Part shown: positions 32,975 to 41,289 of the stretch, piece after piece
Layout of the letters: every line of letters starts with the position of its first letter
Numbering within the stretch: the stretch's first letter is position 1
Origin: Alphaproteobacteria bacterium
GTDB lineage: Bacteria; Pseudomonadota; Alphaproteobacteria; Caulobacterales; Parvularculaceae
Length of the DNA stretch: 64,000 bases
Direction of reading: 5' to 3'
Assembly: GCA_030426465.1 (NCBI GenBank)
Contig: JAUHYK010000004.1
Location: 27,555-91,554, forward strand
Notes under the pieces: model-generated
Told to the model about the DNA's origin: nothing
The model's database searches: none
Seen by the model: only the letters and a program-made list of their open reading frames with translations
Translations under genes and position numbers: made by a program

Positions 32975-34353
32975 TCGCGGGTGATCAGCCATAATCGTCC
33001 GCCCAGCAAAATTGCGGCGGCGGCGAGCGACGCCAGCAGGCCCCACCACACGCCGACGGCGGCGAGCGGTGTTGAAAGACCGAGATAGGCTGCAACCGGA
33101 AAACCGATCACCCAATAGCTGATCCCGGTGAGAATCATTGGCACACGGACATCTTTCAGGCCGCGCAACGCCTGGCCCGCCGCGACCTGGATAGCGTCAA
33201 ACAGTGCGAACGCCGCAGCAATAGGCAGGAAAGACGCAACCAGCGCCAGAACAGCGCCATTATTGGGGTCGCCCGGTTCAAGGTAGTATCCTGCAATGGT
33301 CATCGGCCAGATCATCACCGGAATGGCGACAATCATGATGGCCCCGACGCTGCAGGAAACCGCCATGGCGGCGGCGCGGCGCACGCCCGGCCTGTTCCTG
33401 GCCCCTTGCATCAATCCCACGCGCACGCAGCCCGCCATGGAAAGTCCCAGCGGCATCATGAAGGCGATGGCGGCGACGTTCAGCGCAACCTGATAGGCGG
33501 CCATTTCATTGACGCCGATCCGGCCCATCAGGAAAACGGCGGCGTTGAACAGCATCGCCTCGAAACCGATAGTGATCGAGATCGGCCAGCCGAGCCGCGC
33601 CACTTCCGCGAAACGCGGCCAGTCGTGATTGAAAAAATTGTGGAAGAGTTCGAACGTCTTCGCACGTTTCTCCCAGCCGATATAGGCGACAAGCATGAAG
33701 AATCCGAAAGCATGGGAAATCGAAGATGCGATCCCGGCGCCCACAAGCTCCAGCCGGGGAAAACCCCAATTGCCGTAGATAAGCAGATAGTTCAAAAACG
33801 CATTGATCAAGGTCGTCAGCATAATGACGTATAGCGGCGCCCGCGCGCGCTCTATCGCGGCGAGAAAATTCCGCAAGACAATGACGCCAAGCGCAAACGG
33901 CAAGCCCGGCGTTAGCGCCAGCACATAGGGTTCGGCGAGCGCCGCGATTTGCGGCGGCTGGCCGGTCATCAGCGCAAACTCTTCGGTGAAAAAATAGATC
34001 AGCGACGCGATCGGCGCACAGATACCGACCAGCCAGAGCCCCATTCGCACCGACCGGCGCACATCGCGCGTATCGTTTTCGTCAGCGCCCAGCGCCTGGG
34101 AAACCATGGGCGACACGGCCATGGCCGGCCCCATGCCAGCGACGAACAGCACATAAAACATGACAATGCCAAGCGCCGCGGCGGCCAGTGGTTCAGGCCC
34201 AAGCCGCCCGATCATCAAGATGTCGACAGTGTTGATGGAAAACTGGACGAGCTGGGTCAGGCCCATCGGCAAGCCGATGGCCATGAGCGCGAAAAATTCG
34301 CGCCGCCAGGGACCCCTTTCGGCGCCCGGCGTCATGGAAACTGTTGTCGTCAC
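32971..34353 (-). CDS. MATE family efflux transporter
   Basis: A 460-residue antiporter with twelve helices in two bundles. The first half has GLTQLVQFSINTVDILMIGR and AVSPMVSQALGADE, the second GFEAMLFNAAVFLMGRIGVN, both MATE hallmarks. It would export cationic drugs or metabolites with Na+ or H+. GTG start with GGAGAGAG five bases upstream. Its stop overlaps that of the convergent cupin gene by four bases. Confidence 0.92.
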   Translation of the reverse strand: MTTTVSMTPGAERGPWRREFFALMAIGLPMGLTQLVQFSINTVDILMIGRLGPEPLAAAALGIVMFYVLFVAGMGPAMAVSPMVSQALGADENDTRDVRRSVRMGLWLVGICAPIASLIYFFTEEFALMTGQPPQIAALAEPYVLALTPGLPFALGVIVLRNFLAAIERARAPLYVIMLTTLINAFLNYLLIYGNWGFPRLELVGAGIASSISHAFGFFMLVAYIGWEKRAKTFELFHNFFNHDWPRFAEVARLGWPISITIGFEAMLFNAAVFLMGRIGVNEMAAYQVALNVAAIAFMMPLGLSMAGCVRVGLMQGARNRPGVRRAAAMAVSCSVGAIMIVAIPVMIWPMTIAGYYLEPGDPNNGAVLALVASFLPIAAAFALFDAIQVAAGQALRGLKDVRVPMILTGISYWVIGFPVAAYLGLSTPLAAVGVWWGLLASLAAAAILLGGRLWLITRD

Positions 34354-34459
34354 GAATACTCTCTCCGTCCTCCATCACTGGAGGGACGGCGTCCTTAGCC
34401 GGTCTGCCCCCGTTACGAAAGGGGGCCGCAGCGACTCGGCGTTCACGGTTGCGGGAAAG

Positions 34460-35290
34460 TCACGCTTTCAGGAACGGCGCGATTTTCTTTGCGCCTTCGC
34501 GGTTGGCGGAAAGCATATCGAAACGGCCCTCAGTGAGCATTTCTGTTGCGGCGCCGAGGGCGCCATAGGCGTTCCAGGCGAGACCACCGCCAATGGAAAG
34601 CCGCGCGGCGCCCGCCTCGGCAAACTCCTCAACCCTATGGCTCGCAAGCGCGCCGAGAATAAGGATGTTCACCGGTTTCGAAACGCCTTTGCAAACGGCG
34701 CGCACCGCGTCCATGTCAGGAAGGCCCGGCGCATAAAGTACGTCCGCCCCGGCATCGGCGAAGGCGTTGAGCCGCGCAATCACTTTGTCGAGTTCGCCAA
34801 CGCCATAAAGAAACGCCTCGGCGCGCGCGGTCAGCACAAAATCGCGGCCGCTTTTTTTAGCGGCCTCCACCGCCGCCTCTATGCGCGCGGCGGCCAGCGC
34901 ATCATCGTCGATTACCGGGCTTCGAGACTCACCGGTTGAATCTTCAATCGACCCGCCCGCAAGCGCCGTCCCGCAAGCGAGCGCAATTGTTTGTGCGGCG
35001 TCTTCCGGCGCCAAGCCAAAACCGTTTTCAAGGTCGGCGTTCACGGGGGTTTCCACCGCATCGGCGATGGCGGCGCCATGGGTCAGCGCTTCCTCGCGCG
35101 TGACGCCATAATCCTTGCGTCCCAGCGTCATCGCAAAACCCGACGAGGTCGTCGCCAATGCTTTAAAGCCCAACCCTTCGAGCATCCGCGCTGAGCCAAT
35201 ATCCCAGGGATTTGGAATGACAAAAGGCTTTCCGGCTTTGTGCAGAGCGCGAAAGGCCCCGGCTTTTTCGTTGATGCTCATGTCCTTCAT
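34460..35290 (-). CDS. Isocitrate lyase/PEP mutase superfamily protein
   Basis: A 276-residue TIM-barrel enzyme. FVIPNPWDIGSARMLEGLGF and TPVNADLENGFG are typical of the PEP mutase/ICL superfamily subgroup annotated as carboxyvinyl-carboxyphosphonate mutase-like. The canonical KKCGH loop of isocitrate lyase is absent, so it is probably a C-C or P-C bond enzyme such as oxaloacetase or methylisocitrate-lyase-like, not ICL itself. An ATG at codon 4 is an alternative start. The NIPSNAP gene is four bases upstream on the same strand, forming an operon. Confidence 0.82.
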   Translation of the reverse strand: MKDMSINEKAGAFRALHKAGKPFVIPNPWDIGSARMLEGLGFKALATTSSGFAMTLGRKDYGVTREEALTHGAAIADAVETPVNADLENGFGLAPEDAAQTIALACGTALAGGSIEDSTGESRSPVIDDDALAAARIEAAVEAAKKSGRDFVLTARAEAFLYGVGELDKVIARLNAFADAGADVLYAPGLPDMDAVRAVCKGVSKPVNILILGALASHRVEEFAEAGAARLSIGGGLAWNAYGALGAATEMLTEGRFDMLSANREGAKKIAPFLKA

Positions 35291-35294
35291 CCGA

Positions 35295-35624
35295 TCAGAA
35301 TGTTTTCAAAGAACCGTGCGGCGCGGAAGCAAGCTTCAAGAAAATGCGGTCTTCGCGCGTGATGAACCGCTCAGCTTTGGCGAACTCGTAATTCTCCTTG
35401 CCCAACGGGTCCGCCGCAAGTCGCGCCTTGTAATCTTCATACGCCGCAAGCGAGGGCAACGTATAGACGCCATAAGCAGTTGTCGCTGACCCTTCATGAG
35501 GGGCGAAATAACCGATGAGGTCGGCCCCGCAGCGCGGGATCGCCTGCCCCCAATTGCGGGCGTAGGTTTCGAATGCGTCTTTCTTGAACGGGTCGATTTC
35601 GTATTTGATGAAACAGGTAATCAT
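35295..35624 (-). CDS. NIPSNAP family protein
   Basis: A 109-residue dimeric alpha-beta barrel protein: MITCFIKYEIDPFKKDAFET at the start and the central PHEGSATTAYGVYTLPSLAA are family features. NIPSNAP relatives in bacteria sometimes act as monooxygenase-like or stress proteins, but the role is unknown. AGGGAGC precedes the ATG. Four bases separate it from the downstream PEP-mutase-like gene. Confidence 0.85.
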   Translation of the reverse strand: MITCFIKYEIDPFKKDAFETYARNWGQAIPRCGADLIGYFAPHEGSATTAYGVYTLPSLAAYEDYKARLAADPLGKENYEFAKAERFITREDRIFLKLASAPHGSLKTF

Positions 35625-35699
35625 CGCGCGCTCCCTGGCTTTTGCGGCGCGAAACTAGTCGCGGCGGGACGGCGCACCACCCGTTTCTTGCGGTTTCTA

Positions 35700-35726
35700 G
35701 ATAAGAGCTTCCAAGAAGCCCTTATC
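35700..35726. repeat. 12-3-12 inverted repeat (hairpin)
   Basis: GATAAGAGCTTC (35700-35711) and GAAGCCCTTATC (35715-35726) pair with one mismatch around CAA. It lies 66 bases past the end of the exported SDR gene and about 75 bases before the NIPSNAP start. There is no long T-run on either strand, so it is either a weak terminator or a site for RNA or protein binding. Confidence 0.5.
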
Positions 35727-35791
35727 TTAAAGTCTTGATTGCCGCGTGATCGAACCGGAATGACCGGCGTCCACTTTTGCTGATGGCGAGC

Positions 35792-36802
35792 CTAGTCCGT
35801 CACCGCATCATGCCAGCTTTTATAGGCGCCGCCGCCAAGCATCTGCGCCTGAATTTGCGCCATGGCCGCATTCGCCGCATCGGTTGCGGCGGTATTCGGA
35901 TGCACCGGCCGGCGCAGAGACCGCGTTCCAGCGGGCATCGCCATAATCTCCGCGATCGCGCGCGGCACGTCGTTAGCATCCGTTGAATATTCTCCGTTGA
36001 GAATTCCGCGCGCCATCTGGACATGGGCGTCATAGGCTTTGAGACGATCGTCATCGGCGCGTTCAAAAAGCGCATCCGTGTAACGGCTTCCATTCTCCCA
36101 AATTTTCGTCGGATAACCGCCGGGCTGAATGATCGTCACTTCAACGCCGAACGGCGCCAGTTCATAGGCCATGGTTTCAAACATGGCTTCAACCCCGAAT
36201 TTCGTCGCGCAATACATGCCAAGACCGGGGATCAAAATCCGCCCAAGCTGGGAGGAGACATTGAACACCTGCCCCTCGCCCCTGCCGCGCATCCCAGGCA
36301 GAACGGCGCGCGCCATACGCAGATAGCCGAACAAATTGGTCTCAAAAATCAGGCGCGTCGCCTCCATATCCGCGAGCTCCACCGGCCCGCTGAGACCGAT
36401 CCCGGCGTTGTTCACCAGAACATCAAGAGGGCCGCCGGCGATCTCCTCGGCGCGGGCGACGCCCGACGCGATCAGCTCCTCGTCCAGAACGTCGATCTCA
36501 ACGACATGCAGCTTAAGCTTTTCGTCCCTGGCGAGGCCGGCGAGCTCTTGCGCCTCTGGCCGCTTGCCGCCATCGTAATTGCGCATGGAGGCGATCACGG
36601 TTGCGCCAAGGCGCGCCAGATGCAGCGCCGTCAGCCGTCCGAAGCCCGAACTCGTCCCGGTGATCAGCACCGACCGGCCGGAAAGGTCCGGCGCCTCACT
36701 GGCGGGAGATGCGGGCTGGGATCTGGCGGCGGAGGCCGCTGCAAGGGCTGCGGCCCCGCCGAGAAGGGCGCGGCGCGAGTGATCAAATCGGCGTGAGGAC
36801 AT
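35792..36802 (-). CDS. SDR family oxidoreductase with Tat signal
   Basis: A 336-residue short-chain dehydrogenase. The N-terminus SRRALLGGAAALAAASAARS is a twin-arginine signal, so the folded NAD(P)-containing enzyme is predicted to be exported, which is unusual for SDRs. The cofactor motif is TGTSSGFG; the active site has Ser in FNVSSQLG and the YCATK tetrad. A C-terminal extension (about 60 residues beyond the Rossmann core) ends SWHDAVTD. It is divergent from the RND pair with a palindrome between them. Substrate unknown. Confidence 0.87.
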   Translation of the reverse strand: MSSRRFDHSRRALLGGAAALAAASAARSQPASPASEAPDLSGRSVLITGTSSGFGRLTALHLARLGATVIASMRNYDGGKRPEAQELAGLARDEKLKLHVVEIDVLDEELIASGVARAEEIAGGPLDVLVNNAGIGLSGPVELADMEATRLIFETNLFGYLRMARAVLPGMRGRGEGQVFNVSSQLGRILIPGLGMYCATKFGVEAMFETMAYELAPFGVEVTIIQPGGYPTKIWENGSRYTDALFERADDDRLKAYDAHVQMARGILNGEYSTDANDVPRAIAEIMAMPAGTRSLRRPVHPNTAATDAANAAMAQIQAQMLGGGAYKSWHDAVTD

Positions 36803-36829
36803 GGAAATTTCCTTTCCTGCTTTGTGTTT

Positions 36830-36843
36830 TGTGCACGTGCACA
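36830..36843. promoter_or_regulatory. Perfect 14-bp palindrome, candidate operator
   Basis: TGTGCACGTGCACA is its own reverse complement and lies 28 bases upstream of the exported SDR start and about 130 bases before the RND adaptor start. The CG-centred symmetry suits a LacI- or TetR-type repressor; no such regulator gene lies in this window. Confidence 0.55.
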
Positions 36844-36973
36844 GTATGAAAAGCGGCGGCGGAGTGCGGATCTTCCGTAGCGAGCGACGGATCGTAAGAC
36901 TTCGTACGTTACTCTATATTAGGCATATCGTCGTTCCCGGCGCCCATCTGGCCCGGGCTGGAGAGCGAAACTG

Positions 36974-38140
36974 ATGAAATTGCCGGGTTCACTGGCCGCC
37001 GGCGCACTGATCGGCCTCGTCATCGGCGCCGCCGCCACCGCCTTCGTGTTGTCGGGGCGTGAGGGCGATGGCGCATCCGCGGGCGGCGCGCCCGGGGCGT
37101 TCGCCGCCGGAGGCCCGGGCCGGGGCGCCTATGCGCCCGCCGTCAGCGTCGCAGCCGCGCAAGCCGCCGCCGTCGGTAAAACCCTTGACGTCATCGGCGA
37201 GGGCCGGTCGCTGAAAAGCGTGGCCCTGACATCGGAAGCGACAGGCATTGTCACCGCCGTCAATATCGCTCCGGGCAAGAAGGTCGTCAAAGGCGACGTC
37301 CTCTTGCGTCTCGATGATGAGCAACAACGCATCGCGCTGGAGCGTGCAAAAGCACAATACCCGATCGCGAAACAGAACGCCGAACGCTATGAGGATCTTT
37401 TGAATACCGAGGCAGCCTCTGAACTTGAGGCTGAAGCGGCGTTCAATAATTACAAAACGATCGAGGCGGATCTGCGCGCCGCGCAATTCGCCATACAGCA
37501 GCGCACCATCCGCGCGCCTTTTGACGGCGTCATCGGCCTCACTGAAATCGAGGCTGGCGACTATTTGCGCGCCGGCGATATGGTGACAACGCTTGACGAC
37601 ACATCCTCGGTGATCATCGAATTCGCCATTCCGCAAGAAGCCGCCCGCGCCGTTGAAATCGGTCAGACTGTTACAGCCCGTCTCGCCTCCGGCGGCTCGG
37701 CGCCCCATGAGGGCGTCATCAGCGCCATCGACAGCCGCGTCGCCGCCGAGACACGCACGCTCAAAGTCGAAGCCACCTTCACCAATGACGACAACGCGCT
37801 TCTACCCGGCGCAATCTTCTCCGTTTCAACCACAAGCCGCGGCGAGCCCGCCGTCTCAATCCCCGGTCTCGCCATTCAGTGGGACCGCGAAGGTCCTTTC
37901 GTCTGGAAGCGCAGCCCCGAAGGCGTTGCGATGCGCGTCAATGTCTCCATCCTTCAGCGCACCGATGATGTGGTGCTGATCTCCGGCGATATTCATCCCG
38001 GCGAAGTGGTCGTCTGGGAAGGCGCTGACAGGGTGCGCAGCGGCGTTCCCCTGCCCGGCCTGACAAAGCAGAACCCTGTGTCCACGGGCGCTGGCGCCAC
38101 CAATGCCGCCGGCCCGGGCGCGGCAGGCGGAAGCGAATAA
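36974..38140 (+). CDS. RND efflux periplasmic adaptor (membrane fusion protein)
   Basis: A 388-residue HlyD/AcrA-type adaptor. An N-terminal anchor helix (GALIGLVIGAAATAFVL) is followed by the lipoyl half-motif TGIVTAVNIAPGKKVVKGDV, a helical hairpin (ALERAKAQYPIAKQNAERYE), and the second lipoyl half RTIRAPFDGVIGLTEIEAG, then beta-barrel and membrane-proximal domains. It links the inner-membrane pump to an outer-membrane channel. The pump gene follows five bases downstream. No outer-membrane channel gene is in the cluster, so it likely borrows a TolC-type protein from elsewhere. Confidence 0.92.
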   Translation: MKLPGSLAAGALIGLVIGAAATAFVLSGREGDGASAGGAPGAFAAGGPGRGAYAPAVSVAAAQAAAVGKTLDVIGEGRSLKSVALTSEATGIVTAVNIAPGKKVVKGDVLLRLDDEQQRIALERAKAQYPIAKQNAERYEDLLNTEAASELEAEAAFNNYKTIEADLRAAQFAIQQRTIRAPFDGVIGLTEIEAGDYLRAGDMVTTLDDTSSVIIEFAIPQEAARAVEIGQTVTARLASGGSAPHEGVISAIDSRVAAETRTLKVEATFTNDDNALLPGAIFSVSTTSRGEPAVSIPGLAIQWDREGPFVWKRSPEGVAMRVNVSILQRTDDVVLISGDIHPGEVVVWEGADRVRSGVPLPGLTKQNPVSTGAGATNAAGPGAAGGSE

Positions 38141-38145
38141 GCCCG

Positions 38146-41100
38146 GTGAGCCATAAGCCGTCCACCGCCTCCGGTCCGGACAAAACCGCTTCTGGCGGCT
38201 TTGTCGGCATCTTTATTCAACGGCCAATCCTCGCGACAGTCGTCAGTCTTCTGATCATGATCGCCGGCCTCGCCGCCCTCAATGGCGTCGAAGTGCGCGA
38301 ACTTCCCGATGTGGACCAGCCGGTTGTCTCCATCCGCACCAGCTATCCCGGCGCATCACCGGAATCGATTGATGCGGAAGTGACCGCAATTCTCGAGGGC
38401 GCGGTCGCCCAGGTCGATGGGGTGCAGGCGATCTCATCCTCTTCGAGTTTTGCGCAGAGCCGGATCACCGCCGAGTTTTCCTCCAGCGTCGATATCAATG
38501 TCGCGGCGACGGATGTGAAAAACGCCGTTTCAGCGATTACGGATGAACTGCCCGAAGACGTAGAAGAACCGCAAGTTATCAAGGCCGACACCGACGCTTC
38601 GCCGGTCATGCGCATCTCGGTTTCCGCCGACGGCATGGACCCGGGCGATCTTGCTGACCTCGTTGACGATGTCATCCTCCCCCGGCTGCAAGGTGTGGAA
38701 GGCGTCGCGCAGGCGGACGCTTATGGCGTCAAGAACCGCGTCATTCGTGTGCGCGTCATGCCGGTCTCCCTCGCCGCGCGCGGCTTCACCATCGAAGACG
38801 TGACGCGGATTGTGCGCGGCGCGGCCCAGTCAGCGCCAAGCGGGCGTTTACGCAATTCATCCCAACAGCTCCTGATCCGCGCGGAATCCTCTGCGGAAAC
38901 GCCGGAGCAGGTCGGCGCCCTGAGACTCGACGACGAAACCCGACTGTCCGATGTCGCGATAGTGGAATGGGGCTTTGAGGACGAAACCCGCACGGCGCGC
39001 GTCAATGGGGCGCCGGGCATCGGCATTGGCATCGTCCGCCAGGCGCAGTCCAACACTGTTCAGGTCTCAAAAGATGTGCAGGCCGCCATTGACGATCTCA
39101 CCTTGTCCTTGCCGACCAATGTGAACATCAATGTCACCATCGACGATTCCATTTTCATCAACGCCGCGATCAGGGAGGTTTTCCGAAGCCTCCTGCTCGC
39201 AACCGGCATCGTCGTCATCGTCATTTTTCTGTTCCTCAGATCCTTGCGCGCGACGATCATCCCGGCCGTCACCATTCCGATTTCCCTGCTCGGCACTATC
39301 GCCGCGCTCTGGCTCGCCGGGTTCTCCATCAATATCATCACCCTGCTTGCCCTCGTCATGGCGACCGGCCTTGTCGTCGATGACGCCATTGTGGTGACTG
39401 AGAATATTCAACGCTGGCGCGGCATGGGCGCCGGCAAACGCGCGGCAGCCGTTCTTGGCACGCGCGAAATCGTTTTCGCCGTCCTCGCCACAACGGCGAC
39501 GCTGGTGGCTGTGTTCATTCCGATCTCTTTCCTGCCGGGACAGGCGGGCGCTTTGTTTTCCGAATTCGGTTTCGTGCTCGCCTTCGCCGTGATGGCGTCC
39601 TCCATTGTTGCGTTGACTTTATGCCCGGTGCTCACTGTCAAACTCGGCCGCGAGTTCCGTGAAGAAATGGCCACTCTCGACAGCGATGATCCGGCGGCGC
39701 CGAAAAAACCGGCGGGTCCGCTGACTGCGGTCTATGGTCCAGCCATCAGGGCCTGTCTCAAACGTCCGATCATTCCGGCGGTCTTGTCGCTGGTTTTCGC
39801 AGCAGGCGCCGTAACCGCTTTTTCCATGACGCCGAAAGAACTGACGCCGACGGAAGATCGCGGCCGGGTGTTCGCCCTGATCTCAGGCCAGGAGGGCGCA
39901 AGCTTCCAGTATCTTGACCGCAAGGTGCTCGAAATCGAAACCCGCCTTCAAGGCCTCGTGGATGACGGTGAAGTCGAAGCGGTGATGTCGATCAATGGCG
40001 TCGGCGGCGGCAACCGCGCTTTCGTGCTGATCAAATTGCCCGATTGGAGCAAGCGTAAAAAATCACAGCAGGATTATGAACGCGAAGTGCGTCAGCTTGT
40101 CGGCGATATCGCTGGCGTGACTGTCTTTGTTCGCTCTGGCAATTCACTCGGCATTCGCGGGGGCGGACAGGGCCTGCAATTCGCTGTTGTCAGCGATGAT
40201 TATGAAGGCGCCGCAGCAGCCGCGGAAGAAATCGCGGCGCGGCTCCAGCAAACGCCCACGATTACCGATGCGCGGCTAAATTTTCAGGTCTCGCAGCCGC
40301 AGGTCTCCATCGGCATCGACCGGGAAGCCGCCACCTCGCTCGGCGTTCCCATAAGCACCATCACCACAACCATTCAGGCGATGGCGGATGAATTCCGCGC
40401 CGCCGAAGTTTTTGTCGGCGATGATATCATTGATATTCTCGTTTCTTCAGGCGGCGAGCCGGTAAACGATCCAACCGACCTCGCCAATCTCTATGTGCGC
40501 ACAGCCACCGGCGACTTCGTGCCGCTCTCTTCCGTCGCGTCGATCCAGGAAGAGGCCGTGGCCGCAAACCTTTCGCGAGAACAGCGCCGCCGCGCGGTGC
40601 CGGTTTCTGCAAGCCTTGTGGAAGGCGCGCCCCTTGGCGACGCGGTGCGCGAATTGCGCCGGATCGCCCCTGACGTTCTCACCGGCGCGCAATCGATCAC
40701 GCTTCTCGGCGAAGCGCAGATCTTGCAGGACTCAAACCGGACGACACTCTTGGTCTTCGGGTTCGCCGCGATCATCGTCTTCCTCGTGCTCGCGGCGCAG
40801 TTTGAAAGTTTCGTCAGCTCCATCATCATCATGGTGACCGTGCCGTTCGGCCTCGCTGCGGCGATCTACGCAATTCTTTTGACTGGCGGCTCCATCAACT
40901 ATTTCAGCCAGATCGGTCTTGTGTTGTTGATCGGGATTATGGCCAAGAACGGCATTCTGATCGTCGAATTCGCCAACCAGCTGCGCGACCGGGGCCTCAG
41001 CATTCGCGAAGCGATTGAAACCGCAGCCATGACCCGCCTCCGGCCCGTTCTGATGACCGCCATGTCGACACTGCTCGCCAGCCTGCCGCTGATCTTCGGT

Positions 41101-41289
41101 TCGGGCGCCGGCGCCGAAGCGCGCGCCGCTCTTGGTTGGGTGATTTTCGGCGGCCTTGGCTTCGCCACCATCTTCACCCTGTTCCTGACGCCGGTTTCAT
41201 TCATGCTCTTTGCGCGATTGTCGAAACCACGCGCAGAGGAAGGCGTGAAGGTCGACGAGGAACTCGCGAAGGCGTCGGCCCTGCGCTAG
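38146..41289 (+). CDS. RND multidrug efflux permease (AcrB/MexF-like)
   Basis: A 1047-residue inner-membrane pump of the HAE-1 type with twelve helices and two large periplasmic loops. Proton-relay residues are visible: Asp412-Asp413 in GLVVDDAIVVTEN, and Lys934 in GIMAKNGILIVEF. It takes drugs, bile salts or lipids from the periplasm and outer leaflet. Start is GTG at 38146, five bases after the adaptor stop. Its stop interlocks with that of the M61 peptidase as CTAG. The divergent palindrome at 36830 may control the operon. Confidence 0.94.
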   Translation: MSHKPSTASGPDKTASGGFVGIFIQRPILATVVSLLIMIAGLAALNGVEVRELPDVDQPVVSIRTSYPGASPESIDAEVTAILEGAVAQVDGVQAISSSSSFAQSRITAEFSSSVDINVAATDVKNAVSAITDELPEDVEEPQVIKADTDASPVMRISVSADGMDPGDLADLVDDVILPRLQGVEGVAQADAYGVKNRVIRVRVMPVSLAARGFTIEDVTRIVRGAAQSAPSGRLRNSSQQLLIRAESSAETPEQVGALRLDDETRLSDVAIVEWGFEDETRTARVNGAPGIGIGIVRQAQSNTVQVSKDVQAAIDDLTLSLPTNVNINVTIDDSIFINAAIREVFRSLLLATGIVVIVIFLFLRSLRATIIPAVTIPISLLGTIAALWLAGFSINIITLLALVMATGLVVDDAIVVTENIQRWRGMGAGKRAAAVLGTREIVFAVLATTATLVAVFIPISFLPGQAGALFSEFGFVLAFAVMASSIVALTLCPVLTVKLGREFREEMATLDSDDPAAPKKPAGPLTAVYGPAIRACLKRPIIPAVLSLVFAAGAVTAFSMTPKELTPTEDRGRVFALISGQEGASFQYLDRKVLEIETRLQGLVDDGEVEAVMSINGVGGGNRAFVLIKLPDWSKRKKSQQDYEREVRQLVGDIAGVTVFVRSGNSLGIRGGGQGLQFAVVSDDYEGAAAAAEEIAARLQQTPTITDARLNFQVSQPQVSIGIDREAATSLGVPISTITTTIQAMADEFRAAEVFVGDDIIDILVSSGGEPVNDPTDLANLYVRTATGDFVPLSSVASIQEEAVAANLSREQRRRAVPVSASLVEGAPLGDAVRELRRIAPDVLTGAQSITLLGEAQILQDSNRTTLLVFGFAAIIVFLVLAAQFESFVSSIIIMVTVPFGLAAAIYAILLTGGSINYFSQIGLVLLIGIMAKNGILIVEFANQLRDRGLSIREAIETAAMTRLRPVLMTAMSTLLASLPLIFGSGAGAEARAALGWVIFGGLGFATIFTLFLTPVSFMLFARLSKPRAEEGVKVDEELAKASALR

